Part shown: piece by piece, positions 48,713 to 56,526 of the stretch
Numbering within the stretch: the first letter of the stretch is position 1
Layout of the letters: each line of letters starts with the position of its first letter
Origin: Streptomyces smaragdinus
Lineage (GTDB): Bacteria > Actinomycetota > Actinomycetes > Streptomycetales > Streptomycetaceae
NCBI RefSeq assembly: GCF_009604385.1
Contig: NZ_WEGJ01000016.1
Location: 1-64,000, forward strand
Direction: 5' to 3'
Length of the DNA stretch: 64,000 bases
Position numbers and translations under genes: made by a program
The notes under the pieces: model-generated
What the model saw: the letters and a program-made list of their open reading frames with translations, nothing else
Database searches by the model: none
Told to the model about the DNA's origin: nothing

Positions 48713-49939
48713 ATGGCAGTGATACGGGATCAGCGCGCCGCCCCCGCCCGTCGTAACACCGCCGTCCTCGTCGGCTTCACCGCGGCCACCAACCTCGCCG
48801 ACGGCGTGCTGAAGATGGCCCTCCCCCTCCTCGCCGCCCAGCTCACCGGCTCCCCCGCGCAGGTCACCGCCGTGTCCCTGACCCTCACCGCGCCGTGGCT
48901 GCTCATCGCCCTGCACGTCGGGGTGCTCGTCGACCGGGGTGACCGGCGGCGGCTGCTGTGGGCGGCGAACGCGATGCGGCTGGTGGCCGTCGGCTGGCTC
49001 GCCACCGTCGCGGGCGCCGGGGGGATCGGGCTGGGGCACCTGCTGGGCGCCGGGGCGGTGCTCGGGGTGGCGGACGTGATCGCCGCGACGGCGGGAGCCG
49101 CCATCGTGCCCGCCGCGGTGCCGGAGGCGGGGCGGGAGCGGGCCAACGCGTGGATCTCGGGGGCGGAGACGGTGTGCCAGGAGTTCGCCGGGCCCTTCGC
49201 CGGGGGGCTGCTGCTCGCGGCCGGTACGGGGCTGGCCCTGGGGGCGACGTGGGTGGCGTACGCCGCTGCCGCCGCCGCGCTGCTGCTGCTCGCCGGACGG
49301 TTCCGGGCTCACGGCGAACCGGCGTCCGCCCCCGTCAACGCCCTGATCGCCGAGGGTGTGCGCTACCTCTGGCGGCACCGCCTGCTGCGCACCATGTCCC
49401 TGATCCTGACCGTCCTGTGCGCCGTCTGGGGCGGCTGGCTCGCCCTCATCCCGCTGTACGCGTCCGAGGAGATGGGCCTGGGCTCCGGCGAGTACGGCGT
49501 CGTCCTGAGCGCCCTCGGCGTCGGCGGGCTGACCGGGGCCCTCACGGTGACCTGGATCAACCGGGTGCTGGGCGTCCGCCGGGCCATGCTCGCGGACCTG
49601 ATCGGCACCGCCGCGATGGCCGGCCTCCCGGCGGTCACCGCCAGTGTCTGGGCGGTCGCCGCCGGGGCGTTCCTGGGCGGCGCGGGCGGCACCCTGTGGA
49701 CGGTGAACTCCCGGACGATCGCCCAGCGGCTGGTCCCGGACGAGATGCTCGGCCGGTTCAACGCGGCCTACCGCCTCTTCAGCTGGGGCGCGATGCCGCT
49801 GGGCGCGGCGCTGCTGGGCCTCCTCGCGGAGCTGACGGGCCTGCGCACGGCGTTCGCGGTATTCGCGGCGGCCACGGCGGCGACCGTCCTCCCGTTCCTG
49901 CGGACGGTGACCGCACAAAGGGTGGCGGCGCCCGGGTGA
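48713..49939 (+). CDS. MFS transporter, EntS/enterobactin-exporter-like
   Basis: 408 aa, ATG 48713. Twelve membrane helices, with loop motif VDRGDRRRLLWAANAMRLV between helices 2 and 3 and a central loop at ~195-215 (RFRAHGEPASAP). Overall pattern is that of the MFS_3/EntS group (LPLLAAQLTGSPAQVTAVSLTLTAPWLL near the start). Likely an exporter of a drug or siderophore; proximity to des genes allows desferrioxamine export, but CGNR-divergent placement argues for a separate unit. Convergent with cebR across a MITE-like repeat. Confidence 0.9.
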   Translation: MAVIRDQRAAPARRNTAVLVGFTAATNLADGVLKMALPLLAAQLTGSPAQVTAVSLTLTAPWLLIALHVGVLVDRGDRRRLLWAANAMRLVAVGWLATVAGAGGIGLGHLLGAGAVLGVADVIAATAGAAIVPAAVPEAGRERANAWISGAETVCQEFAGPFAGGLLLAAGTGLALGATWVAYAAAAAALLLLAGRFRAHGEPASAPVNALIAEGVRYLWRHRLLRTMSLILTVLCAVWGGWLALIPLYASEEMGLGSGEYGVVLSALGVGGLTGALTVTWINRVLGVRRAMLADLIGTAAMAGLPAVTASVWAVAAGAFLGGAGGTLWTVNSRTIAQRLVPDEMLGRFNAAYRLFSWGAMPLGAALLGLLAELTGLRTAFAVFAAATAATVLPFLRTVTAQRVAAPG

Positions 49940-49971
49940 TCCTCCGGGCGCCGCGTACAACCCTCGAAGCC

Positions 49972-50186
49972 AGAGGCTGTCCGCAAACCCCCGTCGTTCG
50001 CGCGGAGCGCGGGCGTCGCGGCGTTCGGTGCGTGCTCTCGGCGTGCGCCGTCCCAGGTCATGTGGCGGAGCCACCTGTCCTGGGACGGCGTGCGGCGAGA
50101 TGGGGGTACCCCCTGCTCGAGCGAAGCCGAGAGCTTGGGGGAGTGCCGGGCGTCGGGGCGCAGGCGGGGGTTTGCGGACAGCCTCT
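49972..50186. repeat. MITE-like element with perfect 22-bp terminal inverted repeats
   Basis: Left end 49972-49993 (AGAGGCTGTCCGCAAACC...) is exactly complementary to right end 50165-50186. Inside are a long hairpin with 12-bp arms CGCCGTCCCAGG (50046-50057) / CCTGGGACGGCG (50079-50090) and inner GTGGC/GCCAC, then GGGGGTACCCCC (50102-50113) followed by CTGCTCGAGCGAAGC...GAGCTTGGGGG, a motif I recognise as recurrent in Streptomyces intergenic DNA. No coding capacity. The right end supplies the first two bases of the cebR stop-codon complement (CTA at 50185-50187). No clear target-site duplication. It may also terminate the convergent MFS and cebR transcripts. Confidence 0.65.
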
Positions 50187-51261
50187 AGGCGGAGGCCCGC
50201 ACCACCAGCTCCGTCGGCAGCAGTGACCGCGGCACCTCGCCGCCCGCCCCCGACGCGCCCGCGCGTTCGATCTCCGCGAGCAGCACCCGTACCATCTCCC
50301 GCCCCATCGCCTCCGTCGGCTGACGCACCGAGGTGAGCGGCGGATCCGTGTGCCGGGCCACCGGGGAGTCGTCGAAGCCGATCAGCGCCACGTCCTCCGG
50401 CACCCGCCGCCCCGAGCCGCGCAGCACCTGCAGCGCGCCCGCCGCCATCAGGTCCGACCCGGCGAACACCGCGTCCAGCGTCGGGCGGCGCGCCAGCAGC
50501 TCGCGCATGGCCCGGCGGCCCGACTCCTCGGTGAAGTCGCCGGGGACCACCAGCGAGGGCTCGGCGGGCAGCCCCGCCGCCTTCAAGGCCTGACGGTAAC
50601 CCTCGATACGGCACTGGGCACCGAAGACGTCCGGCCGCCCGGAGATCGCGGCGATGTCCCGCCGGCCCCGGGCGATCAGGTGCTCGACCGCGGCCCGGCC
50701 CCCGCCCACGTTGTCGGTGTCGACGAACGGCAGCTGCTCGTCCTGCGACCGCCGGCCGGAGATGACGGCGGGGATGCCCTGCTCGGTGAGCTGATCCGGG
50801 AGCTTGTCGTCCTGGTGGACGGAGATCAGCAGCACCCCGTCGACGCGGTTGCCGCTCAGATAGCCCGCCAGCCGGGTCCGCTCCTTGGCCGTCCGGCTCA
50901 GGGTGAGCAGCAGCTGCTTGTCCGCGTCCAGGATGGCGGCGCTGATGCCGTGGATCATGTCCGAGAAGTACGGCTCGGAGAACAGCCGGGTCTCCGGTTC
51001 GGGGATGACCAGCGCGATCGCGTCCGTACTGCCGGCCGCGAGCGCCCGCGCGGTGCGGTTCGGCACGTACCCGAGCTCCGCGATCGCCCGCTCCACGGCG
51101 GCCTTCGCCTCCACGCTGACCTGCTGCGATCCGTTGATCACCCGGGACACCGTGCCGCGGCCGACGCCCGCCCGGGCGGCCACCTGCTCCAGCGTGGGCC
51201 GCCCGCGCCGGCCCGCCGCCCTTGACACCGGGGGCAGCGCCCGCCTGATGCCGTCCGCCAT
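50185..51261 (-). CDS. cebR: LacI-family repressor of cellobiose uptake
   Basis: 358 aa, ATG 51261. LacI HTH (~22-75): RPTLEQVAARAGVGRGTVSRVINGSQQVSVEAKAAVERAIAELGYVPN. Periplasmic-binding-like sugar domain ~85-350: GVLLISVHQDD, AVEHLIARGRRDIAAISG, DAVFAGSDLMAAGALQVL, VALIGFDDSPVARHTDPPLTSVRQP. It is divergent from cebE, and identical TGGGAGCGCTCCCA boxes lie before cebE and bglC, so it represses both and is released by cello-oligosaccharides (established for Streptomyces CebR). The stop codon TAG overlaps the right end of the MITE-like repeat, so the C-terminus may have been set by its insertion. Confidence 0.94.
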   Translation of the reverse strand: MADGIRRALPPVSRAAGRRGRPTLEQVAARAGVGRGTVSRVINGSQQVSVEAKAAVERAIAELGYVPNRTARALAAGSTDAIALVIPEPETRLFSEPYFSDMIHGISAAILDADKQLLLTLSRTAKERTRLAGYLSGNRVDGVLLISVHQDDKLPDQLTEQGIPAVISGRRSQDEQLPFVDTDNVGGGRAAVEHLIARGRRDIAAISGRPDVFGAQCRIEGYRQALKAAGLPAEPSLVVPGDFTEESGRRAMRELLARRPTLDAVFAGSDLMAAGALQVLRGSGRRVPEDVALIGFDDSPVARHTDPPLTSVRQPTEAMGREMVRVLLAEIERAGASGAGGEVPRSLLPTELVVRASA

Positions 51262-51418
51262 CTTCCCTCCCTCATGGGAACACCTGGTCGATCGTCAATC
51301 GAAACACCATGGTCACACCCCGCGGCGCTCGCCGGTCATAAGGAGGACGAGGCAACGCTCGACGTTCCGCCCAAGTTAACAGCCGGATAACGCCCAGAGG
51401 TGAGTGAAGCGCACTCTC

Positions 51419-51447
51419 TTGACACCTGCCCGCCCAGCCGCGACTCT
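51419..51447 (+). promoter_or_regulatory. Putative cebE promoter
   Basis: TTGACA at 51419-51424, 17-bp spacer, GACTCT at 51442-51447 as a weak -10. This puts the start of transcription near 51454, about 10 bp before the CebR operator. Confidence 0.6.
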
Positions 51448-51462
51448 TCAACTCATCACGAC

Positions 51463-51476
51463 TGGGAGCGCTCCCA
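51463..51476. promoter_or_regulatory. CebR box upstream of cebE
   Basis: Perfect 14-bp palindrome TGGGAGCGCTCCCA, the known CebR operator of Streptomyces. It lies just downstream of the putative promoter and is identical to the box before bglC. Confidence 0.95.
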
Positions 51477-51706
51477 CGCTAGTCGATCCAAACAGAACCG
51501 CACGCGCGAACGACAACTGCACGAACACCGACGTACGATCCGCTTCCGCGGACCGTAGCCGCACCACCCCGCGCGAGCGGACAGCACCACCGCAACAGAT
51601 CCCGACCACGCCACAGCCTTTGAGCCGCGAGCCGTTTTCCATGGGGCGCCCGTGAGCACCCGGGGGGCAGGCGGGAGTCCGGAATGACACGTCTAGGAGG
51701 AACGCA

Positions 51707-53035
51707 GTGCGCAGCTACCGCACCACCCGCCGCGCGGCCGCCATCGCAGTGACCGCCGCCCTTGCCGCCGGCCTGCTCGCCGGCTGTGCGAGTGACGACG
51801 GCGACGACTCGGCCAAGGACACCGGCGGCGACAGCAGCGGAAAGACCACCCTCAACGTCGGTCTGTTCGGTGTCTTCGGTTACCAGGAGGCCGGCCTCTA
51901 CGCCGAGTACGAGAAGCTCCACCCGAACATCAAGATCAAGCAGACCACGGTCGAGCGGAACGAGAACTACTACCCCGCGCTGCTGACCCACCTCTCCGCG
52001 GGCTCCGGTCTCTCCGACATCCAGGGCATCGAGATCGCCAACATCGCGGAGATCACCTCCACGCAGGCGGACAAGTTCATGGACCTCTCGAAGGTCGAGG
52101 GCGCCTCCAAGGACAACTTCTTCCCGTGGAAGGCCGCCCAGGGTTCGACCAAGGACGGCAAGCTCATCGGCCTCGGCACCGACATCGGCCCGATGGCGCT
52201 GTGCTACCGCAAGGACCTCTTCGAGGCCGCGGGCCTGCCCACCGACCGCGACAAGGTCGCGGAGCTGTGGAAGGGCGACTGGAAGAAGTGGGTGGACGCC
52301 GGCAACCAGTACAAGGCCAAGGCTCCCAAGGGCACCGCGTGGACCGACGGCGCCGCCGGTGTGTTCAACGCCGCGATCTCCTCCAGCGCGACCCGCTACG
52401 TGGACGACAGCGGTAACTACATCTACAAGGACAATCCGGACGTCCGTGCCGCGTTCGACCTGGCGGCCGACGCCGCGGCGAACGGTCTGACCGCCAAGAC
52501 CGGTGAGCCCTTCACCGAGCCGTGGAACCAGGCCATCGCCAACGGCAAGTTCGCCACCATCTCCTGCCCCGCCTGGATGCTCGGCACCCTGAAGGACAAG
52601 GGCGGCGACAAGGCCAAGGGCAAGTGGGACATCGCCGTACCGCCGAAGGGCGGCAACTGGGGCGGTTCGTTCCTCGGCGTCCCGGAGGCCGGCAAGAACA
52701 AGGAGGAGGCCGCCAAGCTCGCCGCCTGGCTGACCGCCCCCGAGCAGCAGGCGAAGCTCTTCGCCAAGCAGGGCAGCTTCCCGAGCTCCCCGCAGGCCGC
52801 TGCCATGCCGGAGATCAAGACGGCCAAGAACGACTACTTCCCCGAGGTTCCGTACGGCGAGATCTTCAGCGCCACGGCCGCCGACATCCCCGTCCAGGTG
52901 ATCGGCGCGAAGGACCAGACGGTCCAGGAGAACTTCGTCCGCTCCGGCCTGCTGCTCGTCGAGCAGGGCAAGCAGGACAAGGACGGCGCCTGGGACGCCG
53001 CGATCAAGGCCATCGACAACGCCCTCGACCAGTGA
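51707..53035 (+). CDS. cebE: Cellobiose/cellotriose ABC transporter, substrate-binding lipoprotein
   Basis: 442 aa, GTG 51707 with AGGAGG 6 nt upstream. Lipoprotein signal: AAIAVTAALAAGLLAGC, Cys ~26, then an acidic Ser/Gly linker. Family 1 solute-binding protein fold (TTLNVGLFGVFGYQEAGLYAEYEKLHPNIKIK; LIGLGTDIGPMALCYRKDLFEAAGLP; GVPEAGKNKEEAAKLAAWL). Binds cello-oligosaccharides at the cell surface and hands them to CebFG. First gene of the CebR-controlled operon. Confidence 0.95.
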   Translation: MRSYRTTRRAAAIAVTAALAAGLLAGCASDDGDDSAKDTGGDSSGKTTLNVGLFGVFGYQEAGLYAEYEKLHPNIKIKQTTVERNENYYPALLTHLSAGSGLSDIQGIEIANIAEITSTQADKFMDLSKVEGASKDNFFPWKAAQGSTKDGKLIGLGTDIGPMALCYRKDLFEAAGLPTDRDKVAELWKGDWKKWVDAGNQYKAKAPKGTAWTDGAAGVFNAAISSSATRYVDDSGNYIYKDNPDVRAAFDLAADAAANGLTAKTGEPFTEPWNQAIANGKFATISCPAWMLGTLKDKGGDKAKGKWDIAVPPKGGNWGGSFLGVPEAGKNKEEAAKLAAWLTAPEQQAKLFAKQGSFPSSPQAAAMPEIKTAKNDYFPEVPYGEIFSATAADIPVQVIGAKDQTVQENFVRSGLLLVEQGKQDKDGAWDAAIKAIDNALDQ

Positions 53036-53042
53036 GAATCCT

Positions 53043-54053
53043 GTGACCTCAACCGGCTCACACGTGACCGCGCCCCCCTCGAACAAGGGGGGCGCGGCCC
53101 CGCGCCACCAGAATTCCGACGGCGCGAACACGGCCCGTAACGCGAAGCGGCGCAGCCGCCTCTACCGCTGGGACATGAAGTACAGCCCGTACGGGTTCAT
53201 CGCGCCCTTCTTCCTCTTCTTCCTCGCCTTCGGGCTCTTCCCGCTGCTGTACACGGGGTACGCCTCGCTGCACCAGGTGGAGCTCACCGCGCCGACCGAC
53301 ATGAACTGGGTGGGCCTGCGCAACTACAGCCGGCTCCTCGAGGACGACTTCTTCTGGAACGCCCTGAAGGTCACCCTCATCCTCGGCATCATGTCGACGG
53401 TGCCGCAGCTGCTCATGGCGCTGGGCCTGGCCCATCTGCTGAACTACCGGCTGCGCGGCAGCACCTTCTTCCGGGTCGCCATGCTCACCCCGTACGCCAC
53501 CTCGGTGGCGGCGGCGACCCTCGTGTTCGCGATGCTCTTCGGCCGCGACTACGGAATGATCAACTGGTTCCTGGGCTTCTTCGGTGTCGATCACATCGAC
53601 TGGGCGGCGGGCACCTGGTCCTCCCGGATCGGTGTCTCCGTCATCGTGATCTGGCGCTGGACGGGGTACAACACCCTGATCTATCTGGCGGCCATGCAGG
53701 CGATCCCGAAGGACCTGTACGAGTCCGCCGCCATCGACGGCGCCTCCCGCTGGAAGCAGTTCCTGCACGTCACGATCCCGTCCCTGCGCCCGACGATCCT
53801 CTTCACCGTGGTCGTCTCCAGCATCGGCGCGATGCAGCTGTTCGGTGAGCCGCTGCTGTTCAACCCCGGCGGCGGAGCGAACGGCGGCGCGGAGCACCAG
53901 TTCCAGACCATCGGCCTGTACCTGTACGAGCAGGGCTGGACCAACCAGCATCTCGGCCGGGGTGCCGCCATCGCCTGGGTGATGTTCATCCTGCTCGTCG
54001 TGATCGGTCTGCTCAGCACGCTGATCTCCCGCCGGCTGGCGAAAACACACTGA
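53043..54053 (+). CDS. cebF: Cellobiose ABC transporter permease
   Basis: 336 aa, GTG 53043, 7 bp after cebE. A ~50-residue cytoplasmic N-terminus, then six helices (first FIAPFFLFFLAFGLFPLLYTGYA). The EAA loop that contacts the ATPase reads ESAAIDGASRWKQFLHVTIPSLRP (~residue 230). MalF/UgpA-type permease of the carbohydrate uptake family 1. Confidence 0.95.
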   Translation: MTSTGSHVTAPPSNKGGAAPRHQNSDGANTARNAKRRSRLYRWDMKYSPYGFIAPFFLFFLAFGLFPLLYTGYASLHQVELTAPTDMNWVGLRNYSRLLEDDFFWNALKVTLILGIMSTVPQLLMALGLAHLLNYRLRGSTFFRVAMLTPYATSVAAATLVFAMLFGRDYGMINWFLGFFGVDHIDWAAGTWSSRIGVSVIVIWRWTGYNTLIYLAAMQAIPKDLYESAAIDGASRWKQFLHVTIPSLRPTILFTVVVSSIGAMQLFGEPLLFNPGGGANGGAEHQFQTIGLYLYEQGWTNQHLGRGAAIAWVMFILLVVIGLLSTLISRRLAKTH

Positions 54054-54063
54054 AGGATCTCTG

Positions 54064-54960
54064 ATGGCACACGCACTCAAGACGCCCGCGGACGTCGAGC
54101 CCCGCGGCCGCCGCAGCAAGGTCAGGGCGGGCCGGGCCGGCGGTCAGGACCGCGCCGGCTGGTTCACGTACACCGTGCTGGTCCTGTTCACGATCGGCTC
54201 GCTCTTCCCGCTGTTCTGGACGGCCGTCGCGGCCTCCCGGAACAACACCCGGCTCGCGGAGACCCCACCGCCGTTCTGGTTCGGCGGCAACCTCCTCGAC
54301 AAGTCCGAGGTCGCCTGGAACACCGGCAACATGGGCCTGGCGCTGCTGAACACGACCATCGTGGCGGGCTGCATCGCGGCCGGTACGGTGATCTTCGGCA
54401 CGCTGGCCGGGTTCGCCTTCGCCAAGCTGCGGTTCCGGATGAAGAACATGCTGCTGCTCATGGTCATCGGCACGATGATGGTCCCGCCGCAGCTCAGCGT
54501 CGTCCCGCTGTTCATGGCGATCGCGAAGCTGGAGTGGACCAACCAGCTGCAGGCGGTCATCCTGCCGTTCCTGGTGAGCGCGTTCGGCGTGTTCTTCATG
54601 CGGCAGTACCTGGAGCAGGCGCTGCCGACCGAGCTGATCGAGGCCGCCCGGGTCGACGGTGCGCACAGCCTGCGGGTGGTGTGGCACGTGGTCTTCCCCG
54701 CGGCCAGACCCGCCATGGCGGTGCTCGGCATGCTGACGTTCGTGATGGCCTGGAACGAGTTCTTCTGGCCGATCATCGCGCTGACCCAGCAGAATCCCAC
54801 CGTCCAGGTGGCACTCACCGGTCTGGGCCGCGGCTATGTGCCCGACCAGTCGGTGATCATGGCGGGCGCCCTGCTCGGCACCCTGCCGCTGCTGGTGCTG
54901 CTGGCCCTGTTCGGCAAGCAGATCGTCGGCGGCATCATGTCCGGCGCCGTGAAGGGCTAG
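54064..54960 (+). CDS. cebG: Cellobiose ABC transporter permease
   Basis: 298 aa, ATG 54064, 10 bp after cebF, with GAAGGATC upstream. MalG-type permease with six helices (first WFTYTVLVLFTIGSLFPLFW). EAA loop IEAARVDGAHSLRVVWHVVFPAARP (~residue 200). Partner of CebF. The transcript may end or continue across 140 bp to bglC, which has its own CebR box. Confidence 0.95.
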   Translation: MAHALKTPADVEPRGRRSKVRAGRAGGQDRAGWFTYTVLVLFTIGSLFPLFWTAVAASRNNTRLAETPPPFWFGGNLLDKSEVAWNTGNMGLALLNTTIVAGCIAAGTVIFGTLAGFAFAKLRFRMKNMLLLMVIGTMMVPPQLSVVPLFMAIAKLEWTNQLQAVILPFLVSAFGVFFMRQYLEQALPTELIEAARVDGAHSLRVVWHVVFPAARPAMAVLGMLTFVMAWNEFFWPIIALTQQNPTVQVALTGLGRGYVPDQSVIMAGALLGTLPLLVLLALFGKQIVGGIMSGAVKG

Positions 54961-55084
54961 CCCGGCAGCCGGACGCACGTCCGGTGACGCGTACCACCGA
55001 ACCTTCGTCACGGGGGCAGGGCGACCAGCGTCGTTCGCCCGCCCCTCACTCCCCCAACCCACCTGGGTTCGGGCCGATTTGTGA

Positions 55085-55098
55085 TGGGAGCGCTCCCA
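55085..55098. promoter_or_regulatory. CebR box overlapping the bglC translation start region
   Basis: TGGGAGCGCTCCCA, identical to the cebE box, 3 bp before ATG 55102. Its position at the start codon suggests repression by roadblock or occlusion of initiation and that the box doubles as the ribosome-binding region (GGGAG). Confidence 0.93.
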
Positions 55099-55101
55099 AA
55101 A

Positions 55102-56526
55102 ATGACAGACGCCAAGGTGACTCCTCCGTCGTTTCCCGCCGGCTTTCTCTGGGGCTCGGCAACCGCCGCGTATCAGATCGAGGGCGCGGCGGCGCTGGAC
55201 GGCCGGACCCCCTCCATCTGGGACACGTTCTCCCACACCCCGGGCAAAACGCTCGGCGGCGACACCGGTGACGTAGCCGTCGACCACTACCACCGCTTCC
55301 GCGACGACGTGCAGATGATGGCGGACCTCGGGCTCGGCGCCTACCGCTTCTCGGTGTCGTGGTCGCGGGTGCAGCCCACCGGCCGGGGCCCCGCCGTCCA
55401 GCGCGGCATCGACTTCTACCGCAAGCTCGTGGACGAGCTCCTCGAGCACAACATCACCCCCGCGCTCACCCTCTACCACTGGGACCTCCCCCAGGAGCTC
55501 GAGGACGCCGGCGGCTGGCCGCACCGCGACACCGCCGCCCGCTTCGCCGAGTACGCCGCCCTCGTCGGGCAGGCGCTGGGCGACCGGGTCGAGCTGTGGT
55601 CCACCCTCAACGAGCCCTGGTGCAGCGCCTTCCTCGGCTACGCCGCCGGCGTGCACGCCCCCGGCCGTACCGTCCCCGTCGCCGCGCTGCGCGCCGCCCA
55701 CCATCTGAACCTCGGCCACGGTCTGGCCGTCCAGGCGCTGCGCCAGGTGCTGCCCGCCCGGGCGCAGATCGGCGTCTGCCACAACCCGTCGCTGGTGCGC
55801 GCCCGCACCGACAGCCCCGAGGACATCGACGCCGCGCGCCGGATCGACGCCCTGTCGACCCGGATCTGGACGGGTCCGCAGCTCAAGGGCCGCTATGACG
55901 AGGACCTTCTCGCCGACACCGCCCGCATCACCGACTGGTCGTTCGTCCAGGAGGGCGATCTGGCCACGATCAACCAGCCGCTGGACTTCATGGGGATCAA
56001 CTACTACAACCCCACCCTCGTCTCGGCCCTCTCCGACGGCGAGTCCGGCCCGCGCGACGACGGCCACGGCGGCGGCGCCTCGCCCTGGCCCGGCGCCGAC
56101 AAGGTCGCCTTCCACCAGTCGCCGGGCGAGCGCACCGCGATGGGCTGGACCGTCGACCCGACCGGTCTGTACGACCTGCTGATGCGCTTCCACCGCGACG
56201 CCCCCGACCTGCCGCTGCTCATCACCGAGAACGGCGCCGCGTACGACGACAAGCCCGACGCGGACGGCCAGGTCAACGACCCCGAGCGGATCGCCTACAT
56301 CCACGGCCACCTGGCCGCCCTCCACCGCGCGATGGCGGACGGCGCGGACGTGCGGGGCTACTTCCTCTGGTCGCTGATGGACAACTTCGAGTGGGCGTAC
56401 GGCTACAGCAAGCGCTTCGGCGCGGTGTACGTCGACTACCCGTCGCAGACCCGTACGCCGAAGGCCAGCGCCCGCTATTACGCGGAGGTGGCCCGCAGCG
56501 GAGTCCTCCAGGAGCCGCCCAGATGA
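55102..56526 (+). CDS. bglC: Cytoplasmic beta-glucosidase (GH1)
   Basis: 474 aa from ATG 55102; ATG 55084 and GTG 55081 are in frame but would put the operator inside the coding region. GH1 barrel: FPAGFLWGSATAAYQIEGA at the start, acid/base Glu in STLNEPWCSAFLG (~residue 170), nucleophile Glu in LPLLITENGAAYDD (~380), and SLMDNFEWAYGYSKRFG. No signal peptide, so it acts inside on cellobiose imported by CebEFG. Loss of BglC alters CebR induction in studied streptomycetes. Overlaps the ATPase gene by ATGA. Confidence 0.96.
   Translation: MTDAKVTPPSFPAGFLWGSATAAYQIEGAAALDGRTPSIWDTFSHTPGKTLGGDTGDVAVDHYHRFRDDVQMMADLGLGAYRFSVSWSRVQPTGRGPAVQRGIDFYRKLVDELLEHNITPALTLYHWDLPQELEDAGGWPHRDTAARFAEYAALVGQALGDRVELWSTLNEPWCSAFLGYAAGVHAPGRTVPVAALRAAHHLNLGHGLAVQALRQVLPARAQIGVCHNPSLVRARTDSPEDIDAARRIDALSTRIWTGPQLKGRYDEDLLADTARITDWSFVQEGDLATINQPLDFMGINYYNPTLVSALSDGESGPRDDGHGGGASPWPGADKVAFHQSPGERTAMGWTVDPTGLYDLLMRFHRDAPDLPLLITENGAAYDDKPDADGQVNDPERIAYIHGHLAALHRAMADGADVRGYFLWSLMDNFEWAYGYSKRFGAVYVDYPSQTRTPKASARYYAEVARSGVLQEPPR

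Larger units (their letters stand above)
51262..51706. other. cebR-cebE divergent regulatory region
   Basis: 445 bp with no gene. It holds the cebE promoter and CebR box listed separately and a good Shine-Dalgarno AGGAGG (51695-51700) before cebE. The ~230-bp leader between the CebR box and cebE has no recognised riboswitch or ORF with coding character. On the cebR side no clear promoter can be singled out. Confidence 0.6.

Noticed and set aside
48713..49939. MFS transporter as the desferrioxamine exporter
   Set aside because: EntS-like pattern and proximity are suggestive, but it is divergent from a CGNR regulator and has no iron box; evidence insufficient.
48632..50614. Minus-strand frame of 660 codons opposite the MFS gene and the MITE-like repeat
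   Set aside because: Low-complexity composition; overlaps cebR in another frame.
54013..56325. Minus-strand frame of 770 codons opposite cebG and bglC
   Set aside because: Shadow of two well-defined genes.
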